Shown here: positions 54,911 through 63,144 of the stretch, piece after piece
Position numbering within the stretch: position 1 is the first letter of the stretch
Layout of the letters: the number at the start of each line of letters is the position of its first letter
Source of the DNA: Ilyonectria destructans
Taxonomy: Eukaryota; Ascomycota; Sordariomycetes; Hypocreales; Nectriaceae
Length of the DNA stretch: 64,000 nt
Direction: 5' to 3'
Assembly: GCA_020740775.1 (NCBI GenBank)
Contig: JAHEWK010000004.1
Location: forward strand, 2,170,001-2,234,000
Position numbers and translations under genes: made by a program
Notes under the pieces: model-generated
Told to the model about the DNA's origin: nothing
Seen by the model: only the letters and a program-made list of their open reading frames with translations
Database searches by the model: none

Positions 54911-57220
54911 TCATCTAGACCTGCCGGCATTCCCAGACCCCCGTCGTCCCCCATTTGCTAACGGTGGAATATACGGCATTGGAAACCGCTTTGTTGTCCG
55001 TGGCTCCTCATTTAGCGCCCTCCACATCTCCCATATTGTTGCTCTTCTCGCTGGCAGCATGCTGTATTGCAGGCTATACAAGTTCTTTCGATTAATAGGC
55101 GGTACAAACATGCCCGTCAACAAGCAGAAAAATACCCGCGGTGATAGGTAGTGTTTCCGAATGCGGTTGGCCATCTGGAAGTACTGGTTGAACATGGCTC
55201 GAAAGGTCAACGGGATTGACTAAAGCATTTGGATTAGCATCCGTTCAGGTGCGCATCTTGACACTAAAAAAACCAACCTTGAGATAGATGACTGAAGTTG
55301 GCGGTTGATTAGAAGTATTAGGGCTGGTTTGTCTATGAATGTGGGTATCTCGAAGTTCGAAGCGGATGCCACCTGTCTCGGTTAGTCGATTTTTTTGTCA
55401 AAAGCTGGGATGTCCTACCGGGCAGTCTTCGCGGGTCTTTGATCCTCAGCATGAGCGCAAATAACGGGAAGTGATTCAAGCAAGACAACAGGGTATCAAA
55501 TCCGGCTTTTAATGAAATGATGACCATCCTCGCAATGGCAAAGTTGAGATAAAAGACGGCAACGGTGGGGAGGAGAAAGAAGAGTAGGGTGAAGAGGATG
55601 GTGCCGACAAGGAGCTGATCCAGGTCGTAGTCGCATGAATCGATACGGTTACGGAGAACGTTGTGCTTTTTTCCGCGGAAGAGATGGAAGAGGGATTGTA
55701 GGATCGTGAGTTGCCAATGATATATGCGTCCTGATGCTAAGTAGAACGAGTAGATGTGGATCGTCAACGCTGACAGCATGTCGGAGAACATGGCTATAGG
55801 CATGCTCGCTCCTGCAAAGGACGAGAAGCCGATGAACCACACCATTTGTGGCAAGGCTGGGGTTAGAGTCTCGATACAACCTGGCGACGCTGTTAGTTGA
55901 TGGACTGCGGCCCGTAGGATCCAAAACTTACTTGACCAGTAATCAATGACCCAGAGGAACAGGTCACCGAGAAAAGCCGCCAGCTCGCCATTGAGCTTGA
56001 GACCAGCTGGCCAACCCATCAGCCACGAAATACTGCTCTGGAGGGCCTCGACCGTGTAAGAGCAAAGCAGATCGCTGATCTGGTCCGCCACCCAGTCCGC
56101 ATTTTCAATGATGTACGAGCCTAGGGCGATGCCGATGATGACATCGTTGGCAACGAGCCACAAGCTGTTGTAAAACCGGATGTAGTCAGGGTGGCTTGTC
56201 GTCACGCTCGCCCAGTTGCCCTTCCGTTGGCGCAACGTTAGGTACTGCATAGGCCAGTAGCAGAACTGTTGCAAGCGGATTTCAATCTGTTGTGCGGTTG
56301 CCGATATGTCCTTCAGAGCGGCATAGCCAGGTTTGACTCGAAACTCGAGGAAGAAGAGCAACATCTCAGCCATCATGCGGTGACCCATGAGCAATAGAAT
56401 AAAAGCCTTGCGCAGGATAGGGAAGAGATAGACCGTAAACCACGTCCACGACTGCAAGATGACATAGTTTCTCATAGTTGTGGCTGATTCGACAACTCTC
56501 TCAGACACACTAAGACTTCGTCGGGGTCTCGTCCCAATCCGCCCGACGTTCTTCTGTAGCGTTTGCTCCAACTCCCATGACCAGTTGACTTGGTTGACGA
56601 TCTTCGGCAAGGCCTTGTCGCGGGCAGACGGTACTCGCTTGAAGATGGAATGCTGCTTGAGCTTCTCAACCAGTTTGCGCTTCTCCTCCTTCAACTGTAT
56701 ATCATGAAATTCGTCATCCGGGTCTGGCGCTGGGACACCACCTATCGAGGACCGGTCGCGTCCAAGCGCAAGGGAAATGGGGTAGAGTGAAATGTATTGC
56801 ATCCCTTGCGGCCTGGGTCGATCGTAGAGAATAAGCTGAACGCTGGCCGCCTTGGCGCATGTAATCCTCGGGGCTCGTTGGTTAGGACTGGTCGTCGCGC
56901 AAAACCAAGATGGATCTGCAACGCTCGGATCGGGTGCGTTGGAAAGGCCTAAGACATGCATCGAAGAATGGCCGCATATTTCGTAGATTCGGTTTGGAGG
57001 GTGAGGTTCGCTGCGGAAGAAGGTGCCAGACCGAAGGTGGAACTCGGCATTGCGAGCCTAGCAGAGGTCAGTAGTAGCTTAAGACAATGGTAAGACTGTG
57101 ACTTACATCAACATCGTCCAAGATGGCCACGACAAAGACATCGAGAGTCGAGTTCCGCCACCCCACTACGACCCCAGGACGATCCGACCTGCGAATGTCC
57201 GTCGGCCAGAACACTCTCAT
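54911..57220 (-). CDS. GPI1: Gpi1 (PIG-Q), subunit of GPI-N-acetylglucosaminyltransferase
   Basis: Five exons give 701 residues. The start reads MRVFWPTDIRRSDRPGVVVG with WRNSTLDVFVVAILDDVD, the family N-terminus, and continues ARNAEFHLRSGTFFRS and YEICGHSSMHVLG. The second half has the conserved membrane region: WTWFTVYLFPILRKAFILLL, FYNSLWLVANDVIIGIALGS, LFLWVIDYWSSCIETLTPAL, QMVWFIGFSSFAGASMPIAM, HIYSFYLASGRIYHWQLTIL, SLFHLFRGKKHNVLRNRIDS, and DQLLVGTILFTLLFFLLPTV. The last exon gives SIPLTFRAMFNQYFQMANRI and NRKNLYSLQYSMLPARRATI. Gpi1 supports the ER complex that starts GPI anchor synthesis by adding GlcNAc to phosphatidylinositol. Introns: 57058-57106, 55881-55931 (in frame), 55373-55418, 55220-55277. 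Two upstream Met codons exist; 57220 gives the standard start. Confidence 0.93.
55220..55277 (-). other. Intron 4 of GPI1
   Basis: Donor GTTGGT, branch-like TGCTAATCC, acceptor GCTTTAG; 58 nt. It joins SVIYLK to SIPLTFRAMFNQ. Confidence 0.87.
55373..55418 (-). other. Intron 3 of GPI1
   Basis: Donor GTAGGA, branch-like GACTAACC, acceptor GAGACAG; 46 nt. It joins DPRRLPG to GIRFELRDT. Confidence 0.87.
55881..55931 (-). other. Intron 2 of GPI1, in frame
   Basis: Donor GTAAGT, branch-like AACTAACA, acceptor CGCCAG; 51 nt without stops. Retention would put 17 residues into a conserved membrane region; splicing gives DYWSSCIETL. Confidence 0.9.
57058..57106 (-). other. Intron 1 of GPI1
   Basis: Donor GTAAGT, branch-like TACTGACC, acceptor CTGCTAG; 49 nt, phase 0, after AILDDVD. 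Confidence 0.92.
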
Positions 57221-57360
57221 CAACCCATCATGCTCTACCATGACAAGCAGTGGTACTGGTTGAGAGGTTCGCACTCAGAATGAACCCCGCCGCCGCAGCT
57301 GCTCTCGCGCAGAGACGTTTATACCTGGTGTTCGTGGATGCTAGACCGATCAGCCCCAAG

Positions 57361-57697
57361 TCAAAACCACAACCACAACCTCAACAAGACATGTCGCGAG
57401 CGTACCAGATGCGTCTCTTTTCGGGATATTAACACGGTCGGGGTAAAAATGGCGAGAAAAAGAAGGGTTAGGCCAGCGAAGCCTTTTGCCGCGCGCGCCT
57501 GGGTGAAGGGAAGCGTCAGTCTAAGAAGTCGTTGGGGTCGCAACTGGCCAGATGGCCTCGCACGATGGGTCACTCACAACGACTCCGTTTTCCCAAGCAA
57601 AGATGGCAAGTTCATAGAGGCGAGTGACGAGGTCCCAGCGCGCAGTGGTGTAGCCAGCTACAAAGATAGCGAGCGTAAGGACGGAGAAAGGGTGCAT
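57361..57697 (-). CDS. Small two-helix membrane protein, 85 residues
   Basis: Exon 1 (57697-57578) reads MHPFSVLTLAIFVAGYTTAR and WDLVTRLYELAIFAWENGVV; a 79-nt intron (57499-57577, donor GTGAGT, acceptor TCACCCAG) leads to exon 2, ARAAKGFAGLTLLFLAIFTP and TVLISRKETHLVRSRHVLLR, ending with TGA. Two hydrophobic helices (about residues 4-16 and 49-62) flank an amphipathic middle. This is too short to stand out as an ORF, and the plus-strand ORF across it is a shadow. It lies on the GPI1 strand with only about 140 bases between its stop and the GPI1 start. I remember similar short uncharacterised proteins from ascomycetes but can name no function. The coherence of the protein across a canonical intron is the main evidence. 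Confidence 0.65.
57499..57577 (-). other. Intron of the small membrane protein gene
   Basis: Donor GTGAGT, branch-like GACTGACGC, acceptor TTCACCCAG; 79 nt, phase 0. Confidence 0.75.
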
Positions 57698-58320
57698 AGA
57701 GCGTTATTCCTTGTGGCAGGACATGGACATGCCAAGCCGTCGGGAGGTGGGTTGCCGGCGGAACAAAAGGCGGGATATCGTCTTGGCCGCAGATCGGAGG
57801 ATTTTGCAGGAAGCGCACGACGACGCGCCAAGGTGGGGGGATCGCGACGTAGTGGCGGGTGGGACGAGGTCGGCCGTTGCGAGATTCGGAGTCGGGGCGA
57901 GGAGAGTCGGAGCGAGGAGAGTCGAGGTGATCGCCAGTTCAATGTCAATGGGAGGATTGCATTACCCCTGCATCTGAGCTGCTTGCGTGGATGGTTCATT
58001 GATCCAATCACCAATCCAATGCTAGCTCGAGCGTCAACGACAAAAAGTGGGCCACCGAATGTCGCTGGGATCACGTGGCAGTTCCGAGGTATTCGCTTGC
58101 CGCATCATGGGCATGGGCATGGCCATATTGTTGTGAATGAAAGCTGCCGGGGGAAGATTTGTCTTTTATTCATGTGATGAGGGGAAATGACTATTTGATG
58201 GCGTGTGCATGGTTGAAAAAAAAAGTCTCTGATCCGTACCCCGAGTGTCCCGCCGGACAGGAAGACCCCAATATTCCTGGGTTACCTAGAACGCCTTACT
58301 CGCCCAATGAATGCCAGTAT
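57698..58320. other. Intergenic region
   Basis: About 620 bp between the small membrane protein start and the MDM35 3' end. Bases 57888-57925 hold imperfect repeats of GGCGAGGAGAGTCGGAGCGA type. No gene seen. Confidence 0.55.
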
Positions 58321-58782
58321 CTATTCTGGGGAGTTGTTAGAGACGGGGGACGCATATGCATCGGGAGATTTCAACTCACTTTTGGGTCCCATGTGTTTCA
58401 CATCATTGTCTCTGTTGTCCTCACGGGCATCGTCCAGCAGCTTGTCGATGCCACGTTCCTTGAGAGCCGCCTGTCCCGAGCCATTAGTTGTCGTAACACC
58501 AAAATGTCCTCACTCAGTCTTACGTGAAGGCATTTTTGATAGTCCTTGAACAGACCCGCGCATTCCTTGTTGTCCTTTTCCTGTCCCCTGAGGTACTCTG
58601 CCACATGTCAGCATGAAACATCAAACACTACGATGCGAGGAAGACCATACTCTCGCTGTACCACTTCAAGAAGCATGTATCATAGCGCCTACGCAGGTTA
58701 GTCGACATTGGTTCGCATGAGAGGACTCGCTTGTGGCATACTCTTTCACTTCGTTGCACTCCGGGGCGAGAGAAGCTGACAT
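58321..58782 (-). CDS. MDM35: Mdm35, intermembrane-space lipid-transfer chaperone (TRIAP1 family)
   Basis: Four short exons give 100 residues. The core is a twin Cx9C protein: CNEVKERYDTC and CAGLFKDYQKC, both with exactly nine residues between cysteines, separated by FLKWYSEKYLRGQEKDNKE. After it ALKERGIDKLLDDAREDNRD is the usual family C-terminal helix, then a polar tail. Mdm35 is imported and oxidised by Mia40/Erv1 in the mitochondrial intermembrane space and binds Ups1/Ups2 to carry phosphatidic acid or phosphatidylserine between membranes. All three introns (58689-58741, 58598-58650, 58471-58523) are 53 nt with GTATG or GTAAG donors. The start MSASLAPEC is the family start. Divergent from the HIRIP3-like gene. 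Confidence 0.93.
58471..58523 (-). other. Intron 3 of MDM35
   Basis: Donor GTAAGA, branch-like AACTAATGG, acceptor GGGACAG; 53 nt. It joins YQKCLH to AALKERGID. Confidence 0.9.
58598..58650 (-). other. Intron 2 of MDM35
   Basis: Donor GTATGG, branch-like TGCTGACAT, acceptor GTGGCAG; 53 nt. It rebuilds Lys in YSEKYLRGQ. Confidence 0.92.
58689..58741 (-). other. Intron 1 of MDM35
   Basis: Donor GTATGC, branch-like GACTAACC, acceptor TGCGTAG; 53 nt. Splicing rebuilds the first Cx9C pair. Confidence 0.92.
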
Positions 58783-59302
58783 GGTGGCGATGGTGTAGTT
58801 GAAGCTATGAGAATTCTAGCGCGAAGCGTCTCGGAGGATGAGAAGACGCCAAGGCCGCGTCACTCCACTACCTAAATCTGACAGCGACACTTTGAGAGGT
58901 CGCCACACTCACTCAGGCGAAGATGCCGAAAGAATATACTGGCACTTTCAAAAACGATGACGAAATTGAAGTTGCAAAATATCCTTGAGACCAGACCCAG
59001 ATTCGACTTTGACTCGGGTTCGGGGAAGTGCAAGGTCCGCCTCTCGTCTCATTGGCTGTGGCGCATGCGCAAGTCCGGCCGCATGTGATTCGCCAAAGCT
59101 CCTTCCCCGCCATGTGCAGGGATGTTCGCACTTGCGCAAGCCCCCGACGGTGTCATGTTCAGCGCGTCCAGACGCGACATCCACCAAAGGCCCCTTGGTG
59201 AATTCAACTCCTAGTCAGGTAATTCCGCAAAGCCGGCCGCCTTCCCCGGATTCTTACACGTTATACATCACTCTCGATTTTCGCATTTCGTTTGTTCCGA
59301 CC
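58783..59302. promoter_or_regulatory. Divergent promoter between MDM35 and the HIRIP3-like gene
   Basis: About 520 bp between opposite start codons. No gene seen; the plus strand has an open frame into the HIRIP3-like ORF from 58985 that lacks support. Confidence 0.6.
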
Positions 59303-60768
59303 ATGGCGCCGCCAGCCAAGAAAATTGAGCAGGCGCTGCTTGATGGGACCTACGAGGTGTACAGCGAGGCGCCCGATGACACAACGGTGAACAAAGTCCG
59401 AAAGCATGTCGAGGAGAAACTTAGCCTGAAAGATGGCTTCTTCTCCACCGGCAATTGGAAGGCAAAGAGCAAGACTCTCATCAAGGATCGCGTCGTATGC
59501 TTTGACCAGCTTCGCAGGATACGTTCTCTGCTAACCACTCTGTCTAGGACCAATTAGTAGACGGATGGGTCCCAGAAACGAAGGAGGAGTCTGATTCCAA
59601 CGCAGGCACCAAGCGTCGCTCCTCTGCATCTACAGCTTCCAAACCCAAACGCCAGAAGCGAGCTCCGAAGCCGAAGAAGCTGGCCAGGAAGGTGGAATCA
59701 GACCTGAGTGAACTCAGTGAGCTAAGCGAGCTCAGTGAGGAGGAGAAGCCTCAGCCTAAACAGAAGGCCACAGCAACTCGCAAGGCGAAGAAGTTGGACT
59801 CAGACCTGAGTGAGCTCAGTGAGTTAAGCGACCTAAGTGAAAAAGTGAAGCCTCTGCCTAAAAAGAAGGCCACGGCAACTAGCAAGGCGAAGAAGGTGGA
59901 CTCGGATGAAGAGGATGATATGGCAAAGTCCGAAGATCCAGCTCCGGATACTAAGCCCGAGCCTGATGTCGAGGATGTTGAAGAAGAGGACAAGACCAAA
60001 GGGGCGGAAGATGACGAAGGTAAACCGGCTCCTGTCGAAGAGAAAAAGACGCCTGTGGTCAGGGTGATGCCAACGATCACACTCGGCGAGGAAATCAAAG
60101 ATGAGGAGACGGGCACAACGAATGACGTTGATCCCAAGCCAGTTGATGAGGAAGAGGAATACTCCGATGTCATCGACGAGTCGGTTAAGCCCAAGCGCAA
60201 GAAGAAGGAGAAGAAGGAGAAGAAGGAAAAGAAAGAAAAGAAGGAAGCCTCCAGCAAGCCGGTCAAACCATCCAAAGCTGCCAGCAAAAAGACATCAGAG
60301 CCCGACGACCCGCAGGAAGCTGAGATCAAGAAGCTCCAATCCCATCTCATAAAGTGTGGCATCCGGAAACTCTGGCACAACGAACTGAAAGAACACGGAG
60401 ACGATTCGCGTGCCAAGATCCGTCACCTGAAGAAGATGCTCTCAGATATCGGCATGGATGGACGCTTCTCGGAGGCCAAGGCGCGCGAGATCAAAGAAAC
60501 TAGGGAGTTGATGGCGGAGGCCGAGGCTGCGCAGGAAATGAACCGCTTGTGGGGCACGGGGGGCCGTGGCCGCGCGAGCCGAAGCAAGAAAGCCGAGCAG
60601 GAGGATGAAAGTGAGGCTAGTGGCGGGGAGGGCAAAGTTGGCGGAGAGGGCGAGAAGGACAGTGAGGGTGAAGGTGATGACGAGGATGAGGACATCACGT
60701 ATGCGGCAAGGCGGAAGAGGGTGCAGGCCGAACTGGCCTTTTTGGGAGACGACAGTGACTCGGACTAA
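59303..60768 (+). CDS. HIRIP3-like chromatin protein with DEK_C-like N-terminus
   Basis: Two exons (intron 59495-59547) give 470 residues. Residues 1-70 (IEQALLDGTYEVYSEAPDDT, TVNKVRKHVEEKLSLKDGFF, WKAKSKTLIKDRV) look like a DEK_C/SAP-type DNA-binding module. Residues 115-185 hold two tandem copies of a SDLSELSELS...KATATRKAKK unit. A long acidic then lysine-rich stretch (KKEKKEKKEKKEKKE) follows. Around residues 330-405 IKKLQSHLIKCGIRKLWHNE, DDSRAKIRHLKKMLSDIGMD and GRFSEAKAREIKETRELMAE resemble the conserved core of HIRIP3, a histone H2A-H2B-binding protein linked to HIRA. The end is acidic (DDEDEDITYAARRKRVQ). It should be nuclear and act as a histone chaperone or chromatin scaffold; that role is by family resemblance only. 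Confidence 0.7.
59495..59547 (+). other. Intron in the HIRIP3-like gene
   Basis: Donor GTATGC, branch-like TGCTAACC, acceptor CTGTCTAG; 53 nt, joining LIKDRV to DQLVDGWVPE. Confidence 0.9.
59692..59905 (+). repeat. Internal tandem duplication in the HIRIP3-like gene
   Basis: Two imperfect units, each coding (S)DLSELSELS-x-LSE, a Lys/Pro stretch, KATAT-(R/S)-KAKK and DSD, lie head to tail; within each, GTGAGCTCAGTGAG-type nine-base units code repeated SEL. The copies have diverged, so the event is old. Confidence 0.85.
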
Positions 60769-60934
60769 TTATGGCGTTCATGTTCCCCGGGTTGCTTGCT
60801 AGGTTGACGTGATGGTCAAGTTCGGAGGTCATGCGATATATCACGGATGCTCTTATACAATACTACTCAACGAATGTAACGATTTGAGGCTTTTGATTTG
60901 ACATGTTTGAGTATGTGGGATAGATGTCCAGCAT
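60769..60934. other. Convergent 3' region
   Basis: 166 bp between the 3' ends of the HIRIP3-like and aldose epimerase genes, so both terminators lie here or overlap. Confidence 0.6.
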
Positions 60935-61957
60935 TTATTCCGCCCACGCCTTGTAGACAAATCTCGCGCCAAACGACTCGCCCTTCTTCACCACCACCAT
61001 GTTCTTCCACTCTGGCACGTTGCAAGCATTCACATATCGGCCGGGTTCGCAGCAGAAGCCGCTCCGGGATCCGCGGGCAGCCTGGCCCTCAATGGCGGGG
61101 ACGTCAATGTACTTGCCAGTGTAGAACTGGAAGGCGGGCTCGGTGCTGAGAACCTCGAGGTGAATGCCGGTCTTGGGATGGTGGGCGGCAAGGTTGAGCT
61201 TTAGGGGCTCGTTGCGGGTGTCGATGACGACCGAGGCCGGGTCGGTGTTGACGATGAAGCAGTTGTCCACGTTGGGCTCCAGGGGGCCGAGAGTGAAGGG
61301 AACATTGCTCTCGATGCCTGCGTAAGGCTCGATGCCGCCGACGGGGATGCTGCCGTCGTCAAAGGGGAGGTTCTGGTTGGTGGGGAGGGTCACGACGGTG
61401 CCCTCGATGGTGGGCTCGCCGCTGAGGTTGAAGTAGGAGTGGTTGGTCAGGTTGATGATGGTCTCATCGGCACCACCCACGAGCTTGGCCTCGTACTCCA
61501 TGGAGAGAATAGTGGCCTCCTTGCCGTTGACCTGCTGAGTACCGGTCGTGTAGATGATGGTGGCCTCGACGGTGCCAGGGTATCCCTCATCGCCATCCTC
61601 ACTAAGGAGCTTGAATGCCACGCTCTCTCCGCCCTGCAGGCCCTCAATTCCGGGCACCTCGCGGATACCAACGGGCGTGGGGCCGTCCCAAACACGCTTG
61701 CCCCAGCCTACGGTGCCGCCGTGGAGGTGGTTGGGGGCATTGTTGACGACGAGCGGGTAGGCCTTGCCATTGAGGCTGTCGATCTTGGCGCCCTTGATAC
61801 GGTTGGCCCAGCGGCCGATGGTCTCGCCAAAGTAGGGCGTGTTGTACTTTACGTAGTCGTCGGAGGTAGGAAAGCCCTGAACAATGTTGGTGCCGTTGAC
61901 GACAAAGGACTGAATGATTGCGCCGAGGGGCAGCAAGGAGATGGGAGCGTCGGCCAT
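60935..61957 (-). CDS. Aldose 1-epimerase (galactose mutarotase)
   Basis: A single exon gives 340 residues. Active-site parts: NTPYFGETIGRWANRIKGAK (with Asn and Arg for substrate), NAPNHLHGGTVGWGKRVWDG (first catalytic His), INLTNHSYFNLSG (second His), PFDDGSIPVGG, VDNCFIVNTD and SRSGFCCEPGRYVNACN (catalytic Glu). The enzyme interconverts alpha and beta anomers of glucose or galactose in the cytosol, feeding the Leloir route. The Met at 61957 gives the normal N-terminus for fungal mutarotases; the ORF continues in frame to 62104 with a hydrophobic stretch, but this looks like pyrimidine-rich leader. Convergent with the HIRIP3-like gene. Confidence 0.94.
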   Translation of the reverse strand: MADAPISLLPLGAIIQSFVVNGTNIVQGFPTSDDYVKYNTPYFGETIGRWANRIKGAKIDSLNGKAYPLVVNNAPNHLHGGTVGWGKRVWDGPTPVGIREVPGIEGLQGGESVAFKLLSEDGDEGYPGTVEATIIYTTGTQQVNGKEATILSMEYEAKLVGGADETIINLTNHSYFNLSGEPTIEGTVVTLPTNQNLPFDDGSIPVGGIEPYAGIESNVPFTLGPLEPNVDNCFIVNTDPASVVIDTRNEPLKLNLAAHHPKTGIHLEVLSTEPAFQFYTGKYIDVPAIEGQAARGSRSGFCCEPGRYVNACNVPEWKNMVVVKKGESFGARFVYKAWAE

Positions 61958-63144
61958 GATGAGGCGGGGTGTGAGTGACGTCGGCGATGTGGGGAGACAA
62001 TAGAGGGGCAATGATATCCTGGCGTCAGTGTCGAGGTTACGATTCACTGGAGATGGCACAGAGAGAGAGAGGAAGAGGAAGAGATGAGAATAAAAAGAAA
62101 TCAAGCATGAGACACGGCATCCATCAAATAATATCCCGATGGTCGGAGACGCGGTGAGGTTTTAGCCAGTCGATTTGGACACTGGAGTCAACAGCGGGGG
62201 GGATAAATTGCCATGATGGAGCGGCCGGCCCCATCACGACTTCAGGCTAATTGGCGTGGTAAAACCTGCCGTATCCTGCACATGGGCCACGCCGTTGAAT
62301 TGCACGGTATCCCACATCAGCATGGACTAATAAGTTATTCGCTCGCGCGATAGTACCATGTCTGGCACCAGCTGAGCACCGAGTGACGGGAGAGCTGCGG
62401 GGTTGCGCCCAGCGTGTGTGGTTGCGGGGCTTCTCCGTTTTCTGCAGCCGCCGTCATGATGGGATTGGCATGACTCCATGACATGACGCTTTGGCATGGC
62501 TTGAGTGGCGCGGTTGCAGCGAGCTCACCGAGGGGGCTGCAGCTTGTGGTTGGCGTGCATGGATGAGCTATCTGTGACGGGACCGCGGATCGATTGCCGC
62601 CGTACTCCAATTAACAGTTGGGGGTTAGCTCGCAGGGGAGTAGTAGGGAGGTGGTCGAGTGGGCAATAGTAGAGGGATATTAATCACCTCGAAGGTGCAA
62701 ACATTGAAACCATGCTGGGTCAAATCGAGTTGGGAATGTATCCAAACGGGGAATGTCGCCCAGCAGCCAAGTCAAGTTGCCCATAGCTCCACTCGCGGCA
62801 AAAATGTACCGAGTAACTTATGGCCTAGCAGATGCGGAGTACTACTATCTCGAGCTACTTCCAGAGAGCGGACAATGAGTTCTAGGAGCTTCAGATTCTT
62901 TAGTTGCCGAACTTGACCAAAGCAGGTAAATCTAATACGATGGGAAGCAGGTGTCTGGTAAAAAGCAAGTGTCAGCTCTACATTCAACTCAGATGGAAGA
63001 CAGTGCACTCAACGCCAAACTCCCGGTGAACTCTTAGATGACTTGGAAATTTATGTAGTCAATTCAATGTGCAACAGGGTGGTATCTCAAAAACTATCCT
63101 AAAACAAATTCATCAATCCTGACGTCCCTTTTTTCTCCAGTTCA
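61958..63144. other. Intergenic region
   Basis: About 1.2 kb holding the epimerase promoter and the 3' side of the reductase gene. Nothing else recognised. Confidence 0.55.

Noticed and set aside
57338..58177. 279-codon plus-strand ORF upstream of GPI1
   Set aside because: It is antisense to the small spliced membrane protein gene and reads across its intron; no domain.
61958..62104. In-frame hydrophobic extension of aldose epimerase (possible signal peptide)
   Set aside because: The hydrophobic text comes from a CT-rich leader and a charged, unlikely linker follows it. Fungal mutarotases of this type start near the chosen Met. Secretion cannot be wholly excluded.
62645..62680. GTGGTCGAGTGG, similar to a tRNA-Ser/Leu A box
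   Set aside because: The bases after it do not continue as a tRNA and no B box follows at the right distance.
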